Positions 1 to 10,269 of a DNA stretch of 46,262 nucleotides are shown one piece after another. The stretch is from Microthrixaceae bacterium (GTDB lineage: Bacteria > Actinomycetota > Acidimicrobiia > Acidimicrobiales > Acidimicrobilacustridaceae): NCBI GenBank assembly GCA_947446975.1, contig CANFHM010000013.1, positions 1-46,262 on the forward strand, read 5' to 3'. A model generated the notes under the pieces. The model did no database searches. It was not told the DNA's origin and worked only from the letters and a program-made list of their open reading frames with translations. The position numbers and the translations under genes were made by a program. Numbering within the stretch: position 1 is the first letter of the stretch; the number at the start of each line of letters is the position of its first letter.

Positions 1-71
1 CAGATCTAGTGCTGGATCGCAGGGGATCGATCAGCCGAGCGGCCCTGTGCGAGTCAAGGGTTCACTGGTGT

Positions 72-398
72 TCACCCGCCATCGCGCTTCTTGCCCCGGC
101 CGCTTGCGGTCGCGCCCAACAACCACGTCACGCTGCCCGTCCCGAGGCCGAGCAATGTTCCGGCGATGGTCGCGGGGATGCCCAGCTCGAACACTGCGAA
201 CCAAGCGGTCGGCGGATACGCGATCAATCCGACAATAAGACCCGCGAGTGCGCCCGCAGATCCGCAGGCCAATGCGCCCCGGAACGCCCACGCAAGCGGC
301 ATCGGCAACTCGTCGGTGATGCCGCGCAGGATCGTGCGCATCCGACCGAGACCGCCGGGCGACGGCGAGTGGGCGTTTCGTCCATCTGAACGCCCCAT
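72..398 (-). CDS. small membrane protein of unknown function
   Basis: A 108-residue protein with a polar, basic N-terminal third followed by two hydrophobic segments (roughly residues 36-58 and 65-90, Gly/Ala/Leu-rich) and a basic Gly-Lys-Arg tail, so it is probably a two-pass inner-membrane protein. I do not recognise the family. The ATG at 398 is preferred over the upstream frame start at 497 because an AAGGG Shine-Dalgarno-like stretch lies about 12 nt upstream and the longer form would run into the oppositely oriented esterase gene. A later ATG at 341 is possible and would leave just the membrane part. It is divergently transcribed from the esterase gene; overlapping -10-like hexamers for both directions lie at 446-456. 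Confidence 0.55.
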   Translation of the reverse strand: MGRSDGRNAHSPSPGGLGRMRTILRGITDELPMPLAWAFRGALACGSAGALAGLIVGLIAYPPTAWFAVFELGIPATIAGTLLGLGTGSVTWLLGATASGRGKKRDGG

Positions 399-445
399 CC
401 GTATGCGCCCTTCGTTGCCGCGGGTCTGAGCGAACCTCGCGTCGA

Positions 446-456
446 TACCGTACTGT
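446..456. promoter_or_regulatory. overlapping divergent -10 elements
   Basis: TACCGT (446-451) and TACTGT (451-456) on the plus strand, and TACGGT read on the minus strand (447-452), all match the actinobacterial -10 pattern TANNNT. The plus-strand TACTGT ends 9 nt before the esterase ATG, so that transcript would be leaderless. The minus one would give the small membrane gene a leader of about 40 nt containing its ribosome-binding site. No convincing -35 boxes are visible. Confidence 0.4.
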
Positions 457-464
457 TCGCCTTC

Positions 465-1373
465 ATGGCTAGTGAAGAGTTCCACGCCCTCCAGCACGCG
501 ATGGCGCAGCGTCCGGTTCCGCCGCCGCCCGCATCAATCGTCGAGCACCGTCAGCGCATTGATGACGCGATGGCCCAGATGCCGCTCGCCGCGGGCACCG
601 AAGCAATCGAGCATGACGTCGATGGTGTGTTTGTCATCGAGTGTCGTCCGATCGACCATGCGGCTGACGCCCCGGTCATCGTTTATGCCCACGGTGGCGG
701 GTTCCGCATCGCCTCCGCGCTCGCCTATCGCGCCTACGGCTCACATCTCGCCCGGGCAACCGGTGCACGGGTGATGCTCGTCGACTATCGACTCGCTCCG
801 GAACATGTCTTCCCTGCTGCGCTCGACGATTGCGTTGCCGTGCATCGTTGGGTGTTGGTCAGTGGTGTTCCGGCATCTCGCATCGTGGCCATGGGCGACT
901 CCGCCGGTGGCGGTCTGGCCGCGTCACTTGTCCTGCACACGCTGGCCGAGGGTCCCACGCCGGCCGCGGCCATCTGTTGCTCGCCGTGGGTCGATCTCAC
1001 CGTGAGTGCGGCCACCTACGACAGCCGGGCCGAGGCCGATCGCCTGTTCTCACGCACGCAGGCTGAGGAGGCCGCTCCGGCGTATCTCGGCACCACGATG
1101 CCCGATCATCCGCTCGTGTCACCGATCTTCGGTGATTGGCGCGGCGCCCCGCCCATGCTGATCCAGGTCGGCGACGCCGAGGTGCTGCTCGACGATGCCC
1201 ATCGCCTGCACGAAGTGGCACTGGCCTCCGATGTCGACGCCACGCTGCACGTCTATCCCGAGATGCCGCATATCTGGCAGATGAGTTACCCCGCCTTCCC
1301 CGAAGCGGTCGCTGCAGTCGAAGAGATCGCCGAGTTCATCCGCACAACGCTGGCCACAGCAGATTCCGAGTGA
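465..1373 (+). CDS. alpha/beta hydrolase, hormone-sensitive-lipase type esterase
   Basis: A 302-residue cytoplasmic esterase/lipase of the HSL (Abhydrolase_3) family, expected to hydrolyse short-chain carboxyl esters. The oxyanion-hole motif HGGG is at residues 76-79, the nucleophile elbow GDSAG at 144-148 with Ser146, an acidic stretch GDAEVLLDD at about 236-244 supplies the acid, and His269 in PHIW is the likely catalytic base. Length is normal for the family and no signal peptide is seen. The ATG at 465 sits 9 nt after a TANNNT hexamer, with no Shine-Dalgarno, which suggests a leaderless mRNA. It is followed after 5 nt by a short-chain dehydrogenase and then a second one, so the three probably form an operon that opens an ester and oxidises the alcohol; the substrate cannot be read from sequence. 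Confidence 0.85.
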   Translation: MASEEFHALQHAMAQRPVPPPPASIVEHRQRIDDAMAQMPLAAGTEAIEHDVDGVFVIECRPIDHAADAPVIVYAHGGGFRIASALAYRAYGSHLARATGARVMLVDYRLAPEHVFPAALDDCVAVHRWVLVSGVPASRIVAMGDSAGGGLAASLVLHTLAEGPTPAAAICCSPWVDLTVSAATYDSRAEADRLFSRTQAEEAAPAYLGTTMPDHPLVSPIFGDWRGAPPMLIQVGDAEVLLDDAHRLHEVALASDVDATLHVYPEMPHIWQMSYPAFPEAVAAVEEIAEFIRTTLATADSE

Positions 1374-1378
1374 CTGGC

Positions 1379-2236
1379 ATGACCGACCACAACACCTCCG
1401 CTTCCGACGCCTCCCGCCCGGCACTGGCCCCGGAACTCATCGAACAGTTCTCATTGGCCGGTCGCATCGCTGTCATCACCGGCGCTGCCGGTGGCATCGG
1501 TCGGCAGGCCGCCATCACCTTCGCCCAGGCGGGTGCCGATGTCGTCATCGCCGATGTGGGTGTCGAGGGGCTGCGCGGAACCGCCGAACTTGTCGCCGCG
1601 GTGGGCGGTTCGGCGACCGTGGTGCCCACTGATGTCTCGAACCGTGATTCGGTCGAGGCGCTGGCCGCCGCCGCACTCGATGCGCATGGCCGTATCGATG
1701 TGTGGGCCAATGTGGCCGGCATCATCCGGTACGCACCCATCACCGAGGTCACTCCTGATGATCTCGCCGCCATCGTCGGCGTGAACCAGTTCGGTACCTA
1801 CTGGGGTCTGGCCGCCGCTGCTCGGATCATGGCTGCCGACCCGGGCAAGCGTGGCGGGTCCATCATCAACATCACCTCGGCCGGTGGTGACATGCCTGCT
1901 CCCACGTTGTCGGTGTACGCCATGACCAAGGCGGCTGTCGCCCATCTCACGCGCTGCGCCGCAGTGGAGTTCGGGCCGAGCGGCATCCGGGTCAACGCCG
2001 TGGCTCCGGGCTTCACCGACACGCCGATGGTGCAGCGCAACTGGACACGAGCCGATGGCAGCATCGACGAGGAGGCCCGTGCCCGGTTCATGGGCATGCG
2101 CGCCGCCCAATCACCGCTCGGCACAACCGCCGAGCCGGAGGACCAGAGCCTTGCCATGCTGTACCTGGCCAGCGATGCCTCGAAGTTCGTCACCGGGCAG
2201 ATCCTGCGCCCCAACGGTGGCGTGTACATGGCCTGA
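1379..2236 (+). CDS. short-chain dehydrogenase/reductase (classical SDR)
   Basis: A 285-residue classical SDR, an NAD(P)-dependent oxidoreductase. The cofactor motif TGAAGGIG is at residues 34-41, NVAGI follows the fourth strand, and the catalytic Tyr180 and Lys184 lie in YAMTK. The C-terminal part ends with the usual VTGQILRPNGG-like segment. An aspartate at the end of the second beta strand (IADV) favours NAD over NADP. The ATG at 1379 is 5 nt after the esterase stop; an upstream open extension inside the esterase gene is ignored because homology starts only near residue 25. Probably co-transcribed with the esterase and the next SDR. Substrate unknown; secondary alcohols or 3-hydroxyacyl compounds are typical of the family. 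Confidence 0.85.
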   Translation: MTDHNTSASDASRPALAPELIEQFSLAGRIAVITGAAGGIGRQAAITFAQAGADVVIADVGVEGLRGTAELVAAVGGSATVVPTDVSNRDSVEALAAAALDAHGRIDVWANVAGIIRYAPITEVTPDDLAAIVGVNQFGTYWGLAAAARIMAADPGKRGGSIINITSAGGDMPAPTLSVYAMTKAAVAHLTRCAAVEFGPSGIRVNAVAPGFTDTPMVQRNWTRADGSIDEEARARFMGMRAAQSPLGTTAEPEDQSLAMLYLASDASKFVTGQILRPNGGVYMA

Positions 2237-2312
2237 GCCGCGAACTGCCCGCCCATCCGAATCCCGGTCCCGACATCACGCGTCGACCCGAACCTGCACC
2301 ACGGAGCCCATC

Positions 2313-3122
2313 ATGACCACCGCCGACAACTCTCCCATCCCCGACTACCTCGCCCGCCTGCGGGTCGACGGCCGCAACTTCGTCGTCGCCGGTGCGGGCA
2401 TGGGGATGGGTCGCCAGACTGCCCACGCCCTGGCCCAGGCCGGTGCCGCGCACATCGTGTGTGTCGATGTCGACGCCGATCGTGCCGCCGAGGTCGCGGC
2501 CGAAGTCGGACCGCAGGCCATTGCCTGGGTCGGCGATGTCACCACCCGTGAGGGTGCGGCGCGTCTGGCTGCCGAGGCCGAGGAGGCGATGGGCAGCATC
2601 GATGGGCTCGTCGACATCATCGGCATGGCCCAGTGGCAGTCCATCCTCGACATGACCGATGAGACCTTCGACTGGGAGATCGACATGTGTCTCCGACATG
2701 CCTATCTGCTGTCGCAGGAACTGGGCCGCCGCATGGTGGCCACCGGTGGCGGCACGATGGTGTTCATCGCCTCGGTCAGCGGTTTCACGGCCGCGCCGAT
2801 GCACGCCGCCTACGGGGCCGCCAAGGCCGGGCTCATGGCCTGGGTGCAGTCGGTGGCGATCGAACTCGGCGGTCACAACGTGCGGGCGAATGCCATCGCT
2901 CCGGGCACGATCCTGAGCCCCCGCATGGATGCCGTGTTCACCGACGAGCAGCGGGCCTCGAACGCCGGCAACGCCCCGCTGGGACGCATGGGTGAGACCT
3001 CCGACATCGCGTCGGCGGCCCTGTTCCTCTCCAGCGACATGTCCCGCTACATCACCGGCCGCACCGTGGTCGTCGATGGTGGTGTCGACGCCAAATTCCC
3101 GTATCCCGTCACGCTCGAATAG
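2313..3122 (+). CDS. short-chain dehydrogenase/reductase (SDR) with altered glycine motif
   Basis: A 269-residue SDR. The nucleotide-binding loop reads AGAGMGMG (residues 26-33) instead of the usual TGxxxGIG, but all three glycines are kept. The Asp-Val-Asp at the end of the second strand suggests NAD. Catalytic Tyr167 and Lys171 are present in YGAAK, so it is likely active. The ATG at 2313 has a GGAG ribosome-binding site about 6 nt upstream, and a 76-nt gap separates it from the preceding SDR, so it could be the third gene of the esterase operon. The protein ends with the family-typical ITGRTVVVDGG segment. Substrate unknown. Confidence 0.85.
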   Translation: MTTADNSPIPDYLARLRVDGRNFVVAGAGMGMGRQTAHALAQAGAAHIVCVDVDADRAAEVAAEVGPQAIAWVGDVTTREGAARLAAEAEEAMGSIDGLVDIIGMAQWQSILDMTDETFDWEIDMCLRHAYLLSQELGRRMVATGGGTMVFIASVSGFTAAPMHAAYGAAKAGLMAWVQSVAIELGGHNVRANAIAPGTILSPRMDAVFTDEQRASNAGNAPLGRMGETSDIASAALFLSSDMSRYITGRTVVVDGGVDAKFPYPVTLE

Positions 3123-3156
3123 CACCCCCGCTTTTCGTCCGGGGCCCTCCGCTGAC

Positions 3157-3162
3157 TAGTGT
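3157..3162 (+). promoter_or_regulatory. candidate -10 element of mdh
   Basis: TAGTGT matches TANNNT and lies 42 nt upstream of the mdh GTG, in the 82-nt gap after the SDR gene. This would give a leader of about 35 nt that includes the TGGAG ribosome-binding site. No clear -35 is visible. Confidence 0.35.
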
Positions 3163-3204
3163 CCGGGGTCGTTCTGCACCCCCCATCGCACTGGAGATCC
3201 CCTC

Positions 3205-4191
3205 GTGAAGACCCCCGTACGCGTCGCCGTCACCGGAGCCGCCGGCCAGATCGGCTACAGCCTCCTGTTCCGCATCGCCAGTGGCCAGATGCTCGGCGCC
3301 GACCAGCCCGTCATCCTCCAGCTGCTCGACATCACCCCGGCCATGGATGCCCTCAAGGGTGTCGCCATGGAGCTCGAGGACTGCGCCTTCCCGCTGCTGT
3401 CGGGCATCGTGTGCAGCGATGATCCCAACGAGGCGTTCGGCGACATCAGCTATGCGCTGCTCGTCGGTGCCCGCCCCCGTTCCAAGGGCATGGAGCGCAA
3501 GGACCTCCTCGAGGCCAACGGCGCCATCTTCACCGTGCAGGGCAAGGCGCTCTCCGACAACGCGGCGGCCGATGTGCGCATCCTCGTCGTGGGCAACCCC
3601 GCCAACACCAACTCGCTCATCGCCATGAACAACGCGCCGAACATCCCGAACGAGCGCTTCACGGCCATGACCCGTCTCGACCACAACCGGGCCATGGCGC
3701 AGCTCGCCACCAGGACCGGCACCACGGTCAACGACATCACCAAGATGACCATCTGGGGCAACCACTCGGCCACCCAGTACCCGGATCTCTTCCATGCCGA
3801 GGTCAACGGCCAGAACGCCGCTGCGCTCGTCAACGATCAGGCCTGGCTCGAGGGTGACTTCATCCCCACCGTGCAGCAGCGCGGCGCCGCCATCATCGAG
3901 GCCCGTGGGCTGTCCTCGGCTGCTTCGGCTGCCAACGCCGCCATCGATCACATGCACGACTGGGCGCTCGGCACCCCGGCCGGCGACTGGGTCTCCATGG
4001 CCATCCCGTCCGACGGCAGCTACGGCGTGCCCGAGGGGCTCATCTCCTCCTTCCCGGTCACCTGCACCGACGGCGGGTACGAGATCGTGCAGGGTCTCGA
4101 CATCGATGACTTCTCGCGGGCCCGCATCGACGCCTCCACCGCCGAGCTCGGCGAGGAGCGCGACGCCGTTCGCGAGCTCGGGCTCATCTGA
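3205..4191 (+). CDS. mdh: malate dehydrogenase
   Basis: A 328-residue NAD-dependent malate dehydrogenase that interconverts malate and oxaloacetate in the TCA cycle. It is of the cytosolic-like type common in actinobacteria: [14 protein letters not shown] at the N terminus binds [14 protein letters not shown] carries the substrate arginines on the mobile loop, GNPANTN and RLDHNRA are family signatures, and His187 in [10 protein letters not shown] is the catalytic base. Length is exactly as expected. The start is a GTG at 3205 with TGGAG about 8 nt upstream. The downstream 4237-4262 hairpin is shared with the convergent SCP2 gene. Confidence 0.97.
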   Translation: MKTPVRVAVTGAAGQIGYSLLFRIASGQMLGADQPVILQLLDITPAMDALKGVAMELEDCAFPLLSGIVCSDDPNEAFGDISYALLVGARPRSKGMERKDLLEANGAIFTVQGKALSDNAAADVRILVVGNPANTNSLIAMNNAPNIPNERFTAMTRLDHNRAMAQLATRTGTTVNDITKMTIWGNHSATQYPDLFHAEVNGQNAAALVNDQAWLEGDFIPTVQQRGAAIIEARGLSSAASAANAAIDHMHDWALGTPAGDWVSMAIPSDGSYGVPEGLISSFPVTCTDGGYEIVQGLDIDDFSRARIDASTAELGEERDAVRELGLI

Positions 4192-4200
4192 GTCGTCCGC

Positions 4201-4219
4201 TCGACGCTGCGCGCGTCGA
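4201..4219. repeat. short inverted repeat after mdh
   Basis: The 7-nt arms TCGACGC and GCGTCGA flank a 5-nt loop directly after the mdh stop codon. It precedes the stronger hairpin at 4237-4262 and may simply be part of the same 3' structure. Confidence 0.3.
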
Positions 4220-4236
4220 CATCCTGCAGCTGTACG

Positions 4237-4262
4237 AACGGCCCGCCGCGAGGCGGGCCGTT
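4237..4262. terminator. bidirectional terminator between mdh and SCP2 gene
   Basis: A perfect 11-bp stem (AACGGCCCGCC / GGCGGGCCGTT) with a GCGA tetraloop. It sits between two converging genes, where an intrinsic terminator serving both is expected. The stem ends in TT or AA rather than a long U-run, as is common in high-GC actinobacteria. Confidence 0.75.
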
Positions 4263-4279
4263 GCGCGTTCGGTCCGAGG

Positions 4280-4654
4280 TCAGCTGCGCAGCGGGGCGAG
4301 CGCGTCGTCGAGGGAGGCGAGCAGATCGGCGTTGGCCAGCAGATGCCGCACATCGCCACCGACCCGCAGGTTGCCGCTCATGAACGCGGCCTGCGCACTG
4401 GTGGCTCCGGTGGCCACGGCCTCGGCGGTGGGTCGATCGCAGGTGAACGTGACCGACGGGTCGGCGGCCGGTCCGAGCAGGAGCCGCACCGAGCCACGAT
4501 CGAATGACACATGCCAGGTGATCTCCCGGTCGGCGTCGTGCACGGTCTGCTGGAGCACGAGCTGCACCTCGGCGCTGGCTCGCTGCAGCTCCTCGTCGGC
4601 TCGGATGGAGGCCTCGGCGGCTTCGAACCACGCATCGGACAGGTAGGCGATCAC
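4280..4654 (-). CDS. SCP2-like sterol/lipid-carrier domain protein
   Basis: A 124-residue protein resembling the SCP2 sterol-transfer fold: an N-terminal helix, the segment ITWHVSFDRGSVRLLLGP followed by DPSVTFTCDRPTAEAVATG, then an Ala-rich helix with FMSGNLRVGGDVRHLL. The last part matches the typical SCP2 pattern in which a phenylalanine and a small G.L...G.. turn precede the final helices. Such proteins bind lipids or CoA thioesters. The start is a GTG at 4654; a TACCAT hexamer ends 8 nt before it and there is no Shine-Dalgarno, suggesting a leaderless transcript. It is divergent from the hydroxyacid dehydrogenase at 4700. Ligand unknown. Confidence 0.7.
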   Translation of the reverse strand: MIAYLSDAWFEAAEASIRADEELQRASAEVQLVLQQTVHDADREITWHVSFDRGSVRLLLGPAADPSVTFTCDRPTAEAVATGATSAQAAFMSGNLRVGGDVRHLLANADLLASLDDALAPLRS

Positions 4655-4661
4655 GGGGACG

Positions 4662-4667
4662 ATGGTA
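4662..4667 (-). promoter_or_regulatory. -10 element of leaderless SCP2 gene
   Basis: TACCAT on the minus strand, ending 8 nt before the GTG start at 4654. Confidence 0.5.
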
Positions 4668-4686
4668 GGCGCCGAGCACCCAGCAC

Positions 4687-4692
4687 TAGGGT
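4687..4692 (+). promoter_or_regulatory. -10 element of hydroxyacid dehydrogenase gene
   Basis: TAGGGT ending 8 nt before the ATG at 4700, the spacing expected when transcription begins at the start codon. A weak GGAG directly abuts the ATG, too close to act as a Shine-Dalgarno. Confidence 0.55.
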
Positions 4693-4699
4693 CCCGGAG

Positions 4700-5641
4700 A
4701 TGGTGCGCATCCTGAGTCAGGTCGGTCTCCTCCAGGGCATCCCTATCCCCCCGGAGATCGCGGAACAGTTCGAGATCATCGCCATCCCTTCGGAGGGAGA
4801 GCTCGAACCGGGCCTCACCGGCGATGTGCTTCTCACCCGACCGACGCTCGTGCCCAACCTCGCCCATGTGCTCAACCGGGGTCCGCGCTGGGTGCATCTC
4901 ATCGGCACCGGCATCGATGACTTCCCGCTCGAACTCATCGGCGACGACTGCGTGCTGACGAACTCGCGCGGCCTGAGCGCCATGCCCATCGCCGAATGGG
5001 TGCTGGCCTGCATGCTCTCGTTCGAGAAGCGCATGCCCGGCTCGTTCATCACCGAGCCGCCGAAGCACTGGAACATCCCCTCGCCCGGGTTCGGCACGCT
5101 GTTCGGCGGGAACCTCGCCCTGCTCGGCCTCGGCGGCATCGGCACGGCGGTGGCGCAGCGGGCGCTGCCCTTCGGCATGCAGATCCGGGCCCTGCGCAAC
5201 ACCGATGCCCCCAGCCCGGTGTCCGGGGTGGAACTGGTGCGGACCATCGATGAACTCGTCGCCGACGCCGATCACATCGTGCTGGTGGCCCCGCTCACCG
5301 ACGCCACCCGGCGTCTGTTCGACGATCGGGTGTTCTCGCTCATGAAGCCCGGGGTGCATCTGGTGAACGTGGCCCGCGGCCCGATGATCGACGACGCCGC
5401 GCTCCGTCGGGCGCTCGACACCGGCATCGTGGCCTGCGCCAGCATCGACTCCACCGATCCCGAACCCCTGCCCGCCGGCCACTGGATGTACGAGCACCCG
5501 GGTGTGCGGGTCAGCCCGCACTCCTCATGGAACTGGCCCGGCGCCTTCCCGGCCATGTTCGACATGTTCCTCGAGAACCTGCGGCGCCATCTGACTGATG
5601 AGCCCCTGCTTTCGGTCGTGGATCCGGCCAACGGGTACTGA
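4700..5641 (+). CDS. D-isomer specific 2-hydroxyacid dehydrogenase
   Basis: A 313-residue NAD(P)-dependent oxidoreductase of the D-2-hydroxyacid dehydrogenase family (the glyoxylate/hydroxypyruvate reductase and phosphoglycerate dehydrogenase group). The Rossmann glycine motif GLGGIG is at 143-148, Arg226 lies in VNVARGPMID, Glu255 in DPEPLP and His274 in SPHSSW, so the family's Arg-Glu-His catalytic set is complete. There is no C-terminal ACT domain, so it is not a classical SerA. Its substrate could be glyoxylate, hydroxypyruvate or another 2-keto acid. Start at ATG 4700, preceded by a leaderless-type -10 hexamer. Confidence 0.85.
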   Translation: MVRILSQVGLLQGIPIPPEIAEQFEIIAIPSEGELEPGLTGDVLLTRPTLVPNLAHVLNRGPRWVHLIGTGIDDFPLELIGDDCVLTNSRGLSAMPIAEWVLACMLSFEKRMPGSFITEPPKHWNIPSPGFGTLFGGNLALLGLGGIGTAVAQRALPFGMQIRALRNTDAPSPVSGVELVRTIDELVADADHIVLVAPLTDATRRLFDDRVFSLMKPGVHLVNVARGPMIDDAALRRALDTGIVACASIDSTDPEPLPAGHWMYEHPGVRVSPHSSWNWPGAFPAMFDMFLENLRRHLTDEPLLSVVDPANGY

Positions 5642-5659
5642 GCAGCGGCGCCTGACGAC

Positions 5660-5682
5660 GCCCGGCTGCCGCGGAGCCGGGC
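5660..5682 (+). terminator. hairpin after hydroxyacid dehydrogenase gene
   Basis: An 8-bp perfect stem (GCCCGGCT / AGCCGGGC) with a 7-nt loop, 18 nt after the stop codon. There is no U-run, so it may be a weak terminator. The -10 of the next gene follows 11 nt later. Confidence 0.5.
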
Positions 5683-5693
5683 GGGCGCCCAAG

Positions 5694-5699
5694 TAGTGT
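5694..5699 (+). promoter_or_regulatory. -10 element of DedA gene
   Basis: TAGTGT ending 8 nt before the ATG at 5707, consistent with a leaderless transcript. Confidence 0.55.
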
Positions 5700-5706
5700 C
5701 GTCCGG

Positions 5707-6393
5707 ATGCATGCACATCTGCTGAGTGTCGTCCTCGCCGTCGGACCCGATCCCCAGAAGCTGGTCCAGTCCATCGGTCTGATCGGTCTGTTCCTCGTGA
5801 TCTTCGCCGAATCGGGCATCCTCATCGGGTTCTTCCTGCCGGGTGATTCGCTGCTGTTCGCCGCCGGGTTGGTCACCGCCGGTCTCACCACCAGCAACGG
5901 CACCGAGTGGACCCTCGCCGGCGGGAACATCGCCGTGGTGGCCATCGGCTGTGCTCTGGCCGCGATCCTCGGGGATCAGTTCGGCTACGCGTTCGGCAAC
6001 AAGGTCGGGCCCTCACTGTTCAAGCGCCCGGAATCGCGTCTCTTCAAGCCGGCGTATGTGGATCAGGCCGAGGCGTTCTTCGAGAAGCATGGTTCGAAGT
6101 CCATCGTGCTGGCCCGGTTCGTGCCCATCGTGCGCACCTTCGCCCCCATGGTGGCGGGCGTGTCGAAGATGCATTACCGGACCTTCGTGAAGTTCAACGT
6201 CATCGGTGGTGCGGTGTGGGCGATCGGGTTCACGGTGCTCGGCTACTGGCTCGGCAACTCGTTCCCCTGGATCGGCAAGAACATCGAGTACGCCGTGGTG
6301 CTCATCGTGCTCATCTCGCTCATCCCGGTGGCCATCGAGTTCATCCGTCATCGCCGTGGTGGCAGCAAGCCCATCGGCAAGCACGCCAAGTAG
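5707..6393 (+). CDS. DedA family (SNARE-associated/VTT domain) membrane protein
   Basis: A 228-residue integral membrane protein. It has the DedA hallmarks: an early hydrophobic helix (about 18-40) ending in a re-entrant segment with FFLPGDSLLF, a second hydrophobic block about 72-92, and the conserved ARFVPIVRTFAP(M)VAG segment, in which the arginines and prolines are essential family residues. Two C-terminal transmembrane helices (about 160-185 and 196-212) and a basic Lys/Arg tail follow. DedA proteins act in the inner membrane, and known members flip or recycle lipid carriers such as undecaprenyl phosphate or phosphatidylethanolamine. The tail ends in tandem repeats that start inside the stop codon (6392-6439). 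Confidence 0.88.
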   Translation: MHAHLLSVVLAVGPDPQKLVQSIGLIGLFLVIFAESGILIGFFLPGDSLLFAAGLVTAGLTTSNGTEWTLAGGNIAVVAIGCALAAILGDQFGYAFGNKVGPSLFKRPESRLFKPAYVDQAEAFFEKHGSKSIVLARFVPIVRTFAPMVAGVSKMHYRTFVKFNVIGGAVWAIGFTVLGYWLGNSFPWIGKNIEYAVVLIVLISLIPVAIEFIRHRRGGSKPIGKHAK

Positions 6394-6439
6394 GAGCACC
6401 GCCGAGCAGGAGCACCGCCCAGCAGGAGCGCCGCTCGGC
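6392..6439. repeat. three 16-bp tandem repeats at the DedA stop codon
   Basis: Three head-to-tail copies of a 16-nt unit beginning AGGAGC(A/G)CCGC (6392-6407, 6408-6423, 6424-6439). The first copy overlaps the last two bases of the TAG stop. The outer parts GCCGAGC (6401-6407) and GCTCGGC (6433-6439) are also inverted, so the array could fold as a loose hairpin. Confidence 0.75.
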
Positions 6440-6554
6440 GGCACAGTGCGGGCGGACCGGGAATGACGCCGGCGCCGCTTCCCTCCATCTGGAGGCAGTT
6501 CGGCGCCGGGCGAGTGGTCTGATCGGTCGGGCGGCCGGAGCCGGGACCGTCTGG

Positions 6555-6571
6555 CTGCGGGGTGACCGCAG
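6555..6571 (-). terminator. weak hairpin after sdhB
   Basis: The arms CTGCGG and CCGCAG with a 5-nt loop lie a few bases past the sdhB stop on the minus strand. The stem is short and has no U-run. The 180-nt gap between converging dedA and sdhB otherwise holds the tandem repeats and GC-rich sequence with palindromic CGGCGCCG motifs. Confidence 0.35.
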
Positions 6572-6574
6572 GTG

Positions 6575-7339
6575 TCAGTGCTTCTGGCCCGAGAGCTTCC
6601 GGTTGGCCAGCTTCGACTTGAGGAAGTCGCGGTTCATCATGGCGATGAAGTCGATGGGGATCTCCTTCGGGCACGCCTCCTGGCACTCGCCGTAGTTCGT
6701 GCAGGAACCGAAGAACAGCTCCATGGTCTCGACCATGTCCTCGGTGCGCTTGTAGCGCTCCGACTGACCCTGGGGCAGCAGGTTGAGATGCGCCAGTTTG
6801 GCGGAGGTGAACAGCTGACCGGCGCCGTTCGGGCAGGCGGCCACGCAGGCACCGCAGCCGATGCAGCCGGCGGCGTCCATGGCGGCGTCGGCCGCCGGCT
6901 TCGGGATGAGGATCTCGTTGGCGTCGCGAGCCGCACCGGTGTCGGCGGTGATGAAACCACCGGCCTGCACGATGGCGTCGAAGGCGCTGCGATCGACCAT
7001 GAGGTCCTTCACCACCGGGAAGGCCGCAGCGCGCCACGGTTCGATGGTGACGGTCTCGCCATCATGGAACTTGCGCATGTGCAGCTGGCAGGTGGTGGTG
7101 CCCTTCTGGGGGCCGTGGGCCTGACCGTTGATCATGAGGCCGCAGGTGCCGCAGATACCCTCACGGCAGTCGCTGTCGAACACGATGGGTTCGCGACCGG
7201 CCTCGATGAGGTTCTCGTTGACGGCATCGAGCATCTCGAGGAAGGACATCTCGTCCTTCACATCGGTGGCCTGATAGGTCTCGAAGTGGCCGGCGTCGGT
7301 GGGGCTGTCCTGACGCCAGACCTTGAGAGTGAGTTGCAT
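6575..7339 (-). CDS. sdhB: succinate dehydrogenase iron-sulfur subunit
   Basis: A 254-residue iron-sulfur subunit of respiratory complex II (succinate:quinone oxidoreductase) that carries electrons from the flavoprotein to quinone. The plant-type [2Fe-2S] cysteines are at residues 58, 63, 66 and 84 ([11 protein letters not shown], then TTCQLH). The C-terminal ferredoxin part contains [12 protein letters not shown] for the [4Fe-4S] cluster and the [18 protein letters not shown] region for the three-iron cluster. Domain order and length are those of the single-cytochrome-b complex II type. The ATG at 7339 is preceded by GAGGAG at about 7 nt. Last gene of the sdhC-sdhA-sdhB operon, 26 nt after sdhA. 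Confidence 0.95.
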   Translation of the reverse strand: MQLTLKVWRQDSPTDAGHFETYQATDVKDEMSFLEMLDAVNENLIEAGREPIVFDSDCREGICGTCGLMINGQAHGPQKGTTTCQLHMRKFHDGETVTIEPWRAAAFPVVKDLMVDRSAFDAIVQAGGFITADTGAARDANEILIPKPAADAAMDAAGCIGCGACVAACPNGAGQLFTSAKLAHLNLLPQGQSERYKRTEDMVETMELFFGSCTNYGECQEACPKEIPIDFIAMMNRDFLKSKLANRKLSGQKH

Positions 7340-7365
7340 GTGATTCTCCTCGGTGACGGCGCCGG

Positions 7366-9291
<1,926 letters not shown>

Positions 9292-9302
9292 GGATTCCTC
9301 TT

Positions 9303-10073
9303 TCAGCCGATGATGCCGGTGAGGGCGGCGATGGGGAAGGTGATGTTGGCGCCGGCCACGACGATGGCGAATCCGGCGGCGATGCCCTTGCGCAGGGGGT
9401 TGTGGCGGGGGTTGAAGCGGGGGCTCAGCGATCCGAAGGTCTGGAAGAGGCTCCAGGTGCCGTGGAAGAGATGGAAGCCGAGCGCCAGGTTGGCGAGGAT
9501 GTACAGCGCCGCCACATAGGGGACATGCAGGCTGGCGGTGATGGTGTCGTAGGGGTTCCCGGTGACGAACTCGGGGTTCGCCCAGCCCCACGTGATGGTG
9601 GCCAGATGCCACAGCAGGAACAGGCCGACGATGATGCCGCTCCAGCGCATGGTGCGGGCCGCCCAGTTGACCGCCACGTAGTCACGCGACGACTGGTACT
9701 TGATCGGACGGGCCTTCCGGTTCATCTGGGTGAGGCTGTAGGCACAGGCGATGTGCAGGACGAACGCCCCCAGCAGGCCGACACGCAGGATCCACAGCAC
9801 GCCGGTGGGTGGGATGATCGGGACGAGCAGCTCGCGCAGGAACTCGGCGTACTCGTTGAAGTGCGACTCCCCCAGGTACATCTTGAGGTTGCCGATCATG
9901 TGGAAGAGCACGAAGCCCATGAGCATGACGCCCGTGATGCCCATGATCCACTTCTTGCCGACCGATGACTTCCAGAGGTCGACGACCGGGAAGGCACTGC
10001 GCTTGTGGCGCTTCACGATGGGTCGCGACGAGATGTCGGACGTGAGTGCGGGCGGTTCCTTGGTTGCTGTCAC
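9303..10073 (-). CDS. sdhC: succinate dehydrogenase cytochrome b subunit
   Basis: A 256-residue integral-membrane anchor of complex II, of the single-polypeptide cytochrome b558 type with five predicted transmembrane helices (about 42-62, 92-113, 136-157, 184-204 and 232-252). Histidines in several helices ([31 protein letters not shown]) are placed to bind two hemes. The N terminus is cytoplasmic and basic (RHKRSAFP). The start is a GTG at 10073 with AGGAAAGG about 7 nt upstream. It leads the operon; a TANNNT hexamer lies at 10157-10162. No separate SdhD is present, as expected for this type. Confidence 0.92.
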   Translation of the reverse strand: MTATKEPPALTSDISSRPIVKRHKRSAFPVVDLWKSSVGKKWIMGITGVMLMGFVLFHMIGNLKMYLGESHFNEYAEFLRELLVPIIPPTGVLWILRVGLLGAFVLHIACAYSLTQMNRKARPIKYQSSRDYVAVNWAARTMRWSGIIVGLFLLWHLATITWGWANPEFVTGNPYDTITASLHVPYVAALYILANLALGFHLFHGTWSLFQTFGSLSPRFNPRHNPLRKGIAAGFAIVVAGANITFPIAALTGIIG

Positions 10074-10156
10074 GTGCAGACCTTTCCTGCGTGGGGCTGG
10101 TGACGGGGGCCAGACCGATCCGCAGGTCGCGGGGTCTCGTCCTCCCTGATGGCGAC

Positions 10157-10162
10157 ACGCTA
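10157..10162 (-). promoter_or_regulatory. candidate -10 element of the sdh operon
   Basis: TAGCGT on the minus strand, 84 nt upstream of the sdhC start codon, in a 191-nt intergenic region. This would give a leader of about 75 nt carrying the strong ribosome-binding site. No good -35 match. Confidence 0.35.
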
Positions 10163-10217
10163 GTCAGCGTGCAGCGCCACCGACGAACCCTGGTGGCGGC
10201 CCGGATCGGACCCGTTC

Positions 10218-10269
10218 GGCAGGGTTCAGCGACAGGGTTCAGCGCCAGGATTCAGCGGCAGTGTTCAGC
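10218..10269. repeat. four 13-bp tandem repeats across the GH2 stop codon
   Basis: Four consecutive 13-nt units ending in TTCAGC (10218-10230, 10231-10243, 10244-10256, 10257-10269), with small variations in the middle. Read on the minus strand, every copy contains a TGA, and the TGA in the last unit is the stop codon of the GH2 gene. The array lies between that stop and the sdh promoter. Confidence 0.75.

Noticed and set aside
3109..4359. A 416-codon minus-strand frame opposite mdh
   Set aside because: Crosses the 4237-4262 terminator and lacks any motif; mdh on the plus strand is certain.
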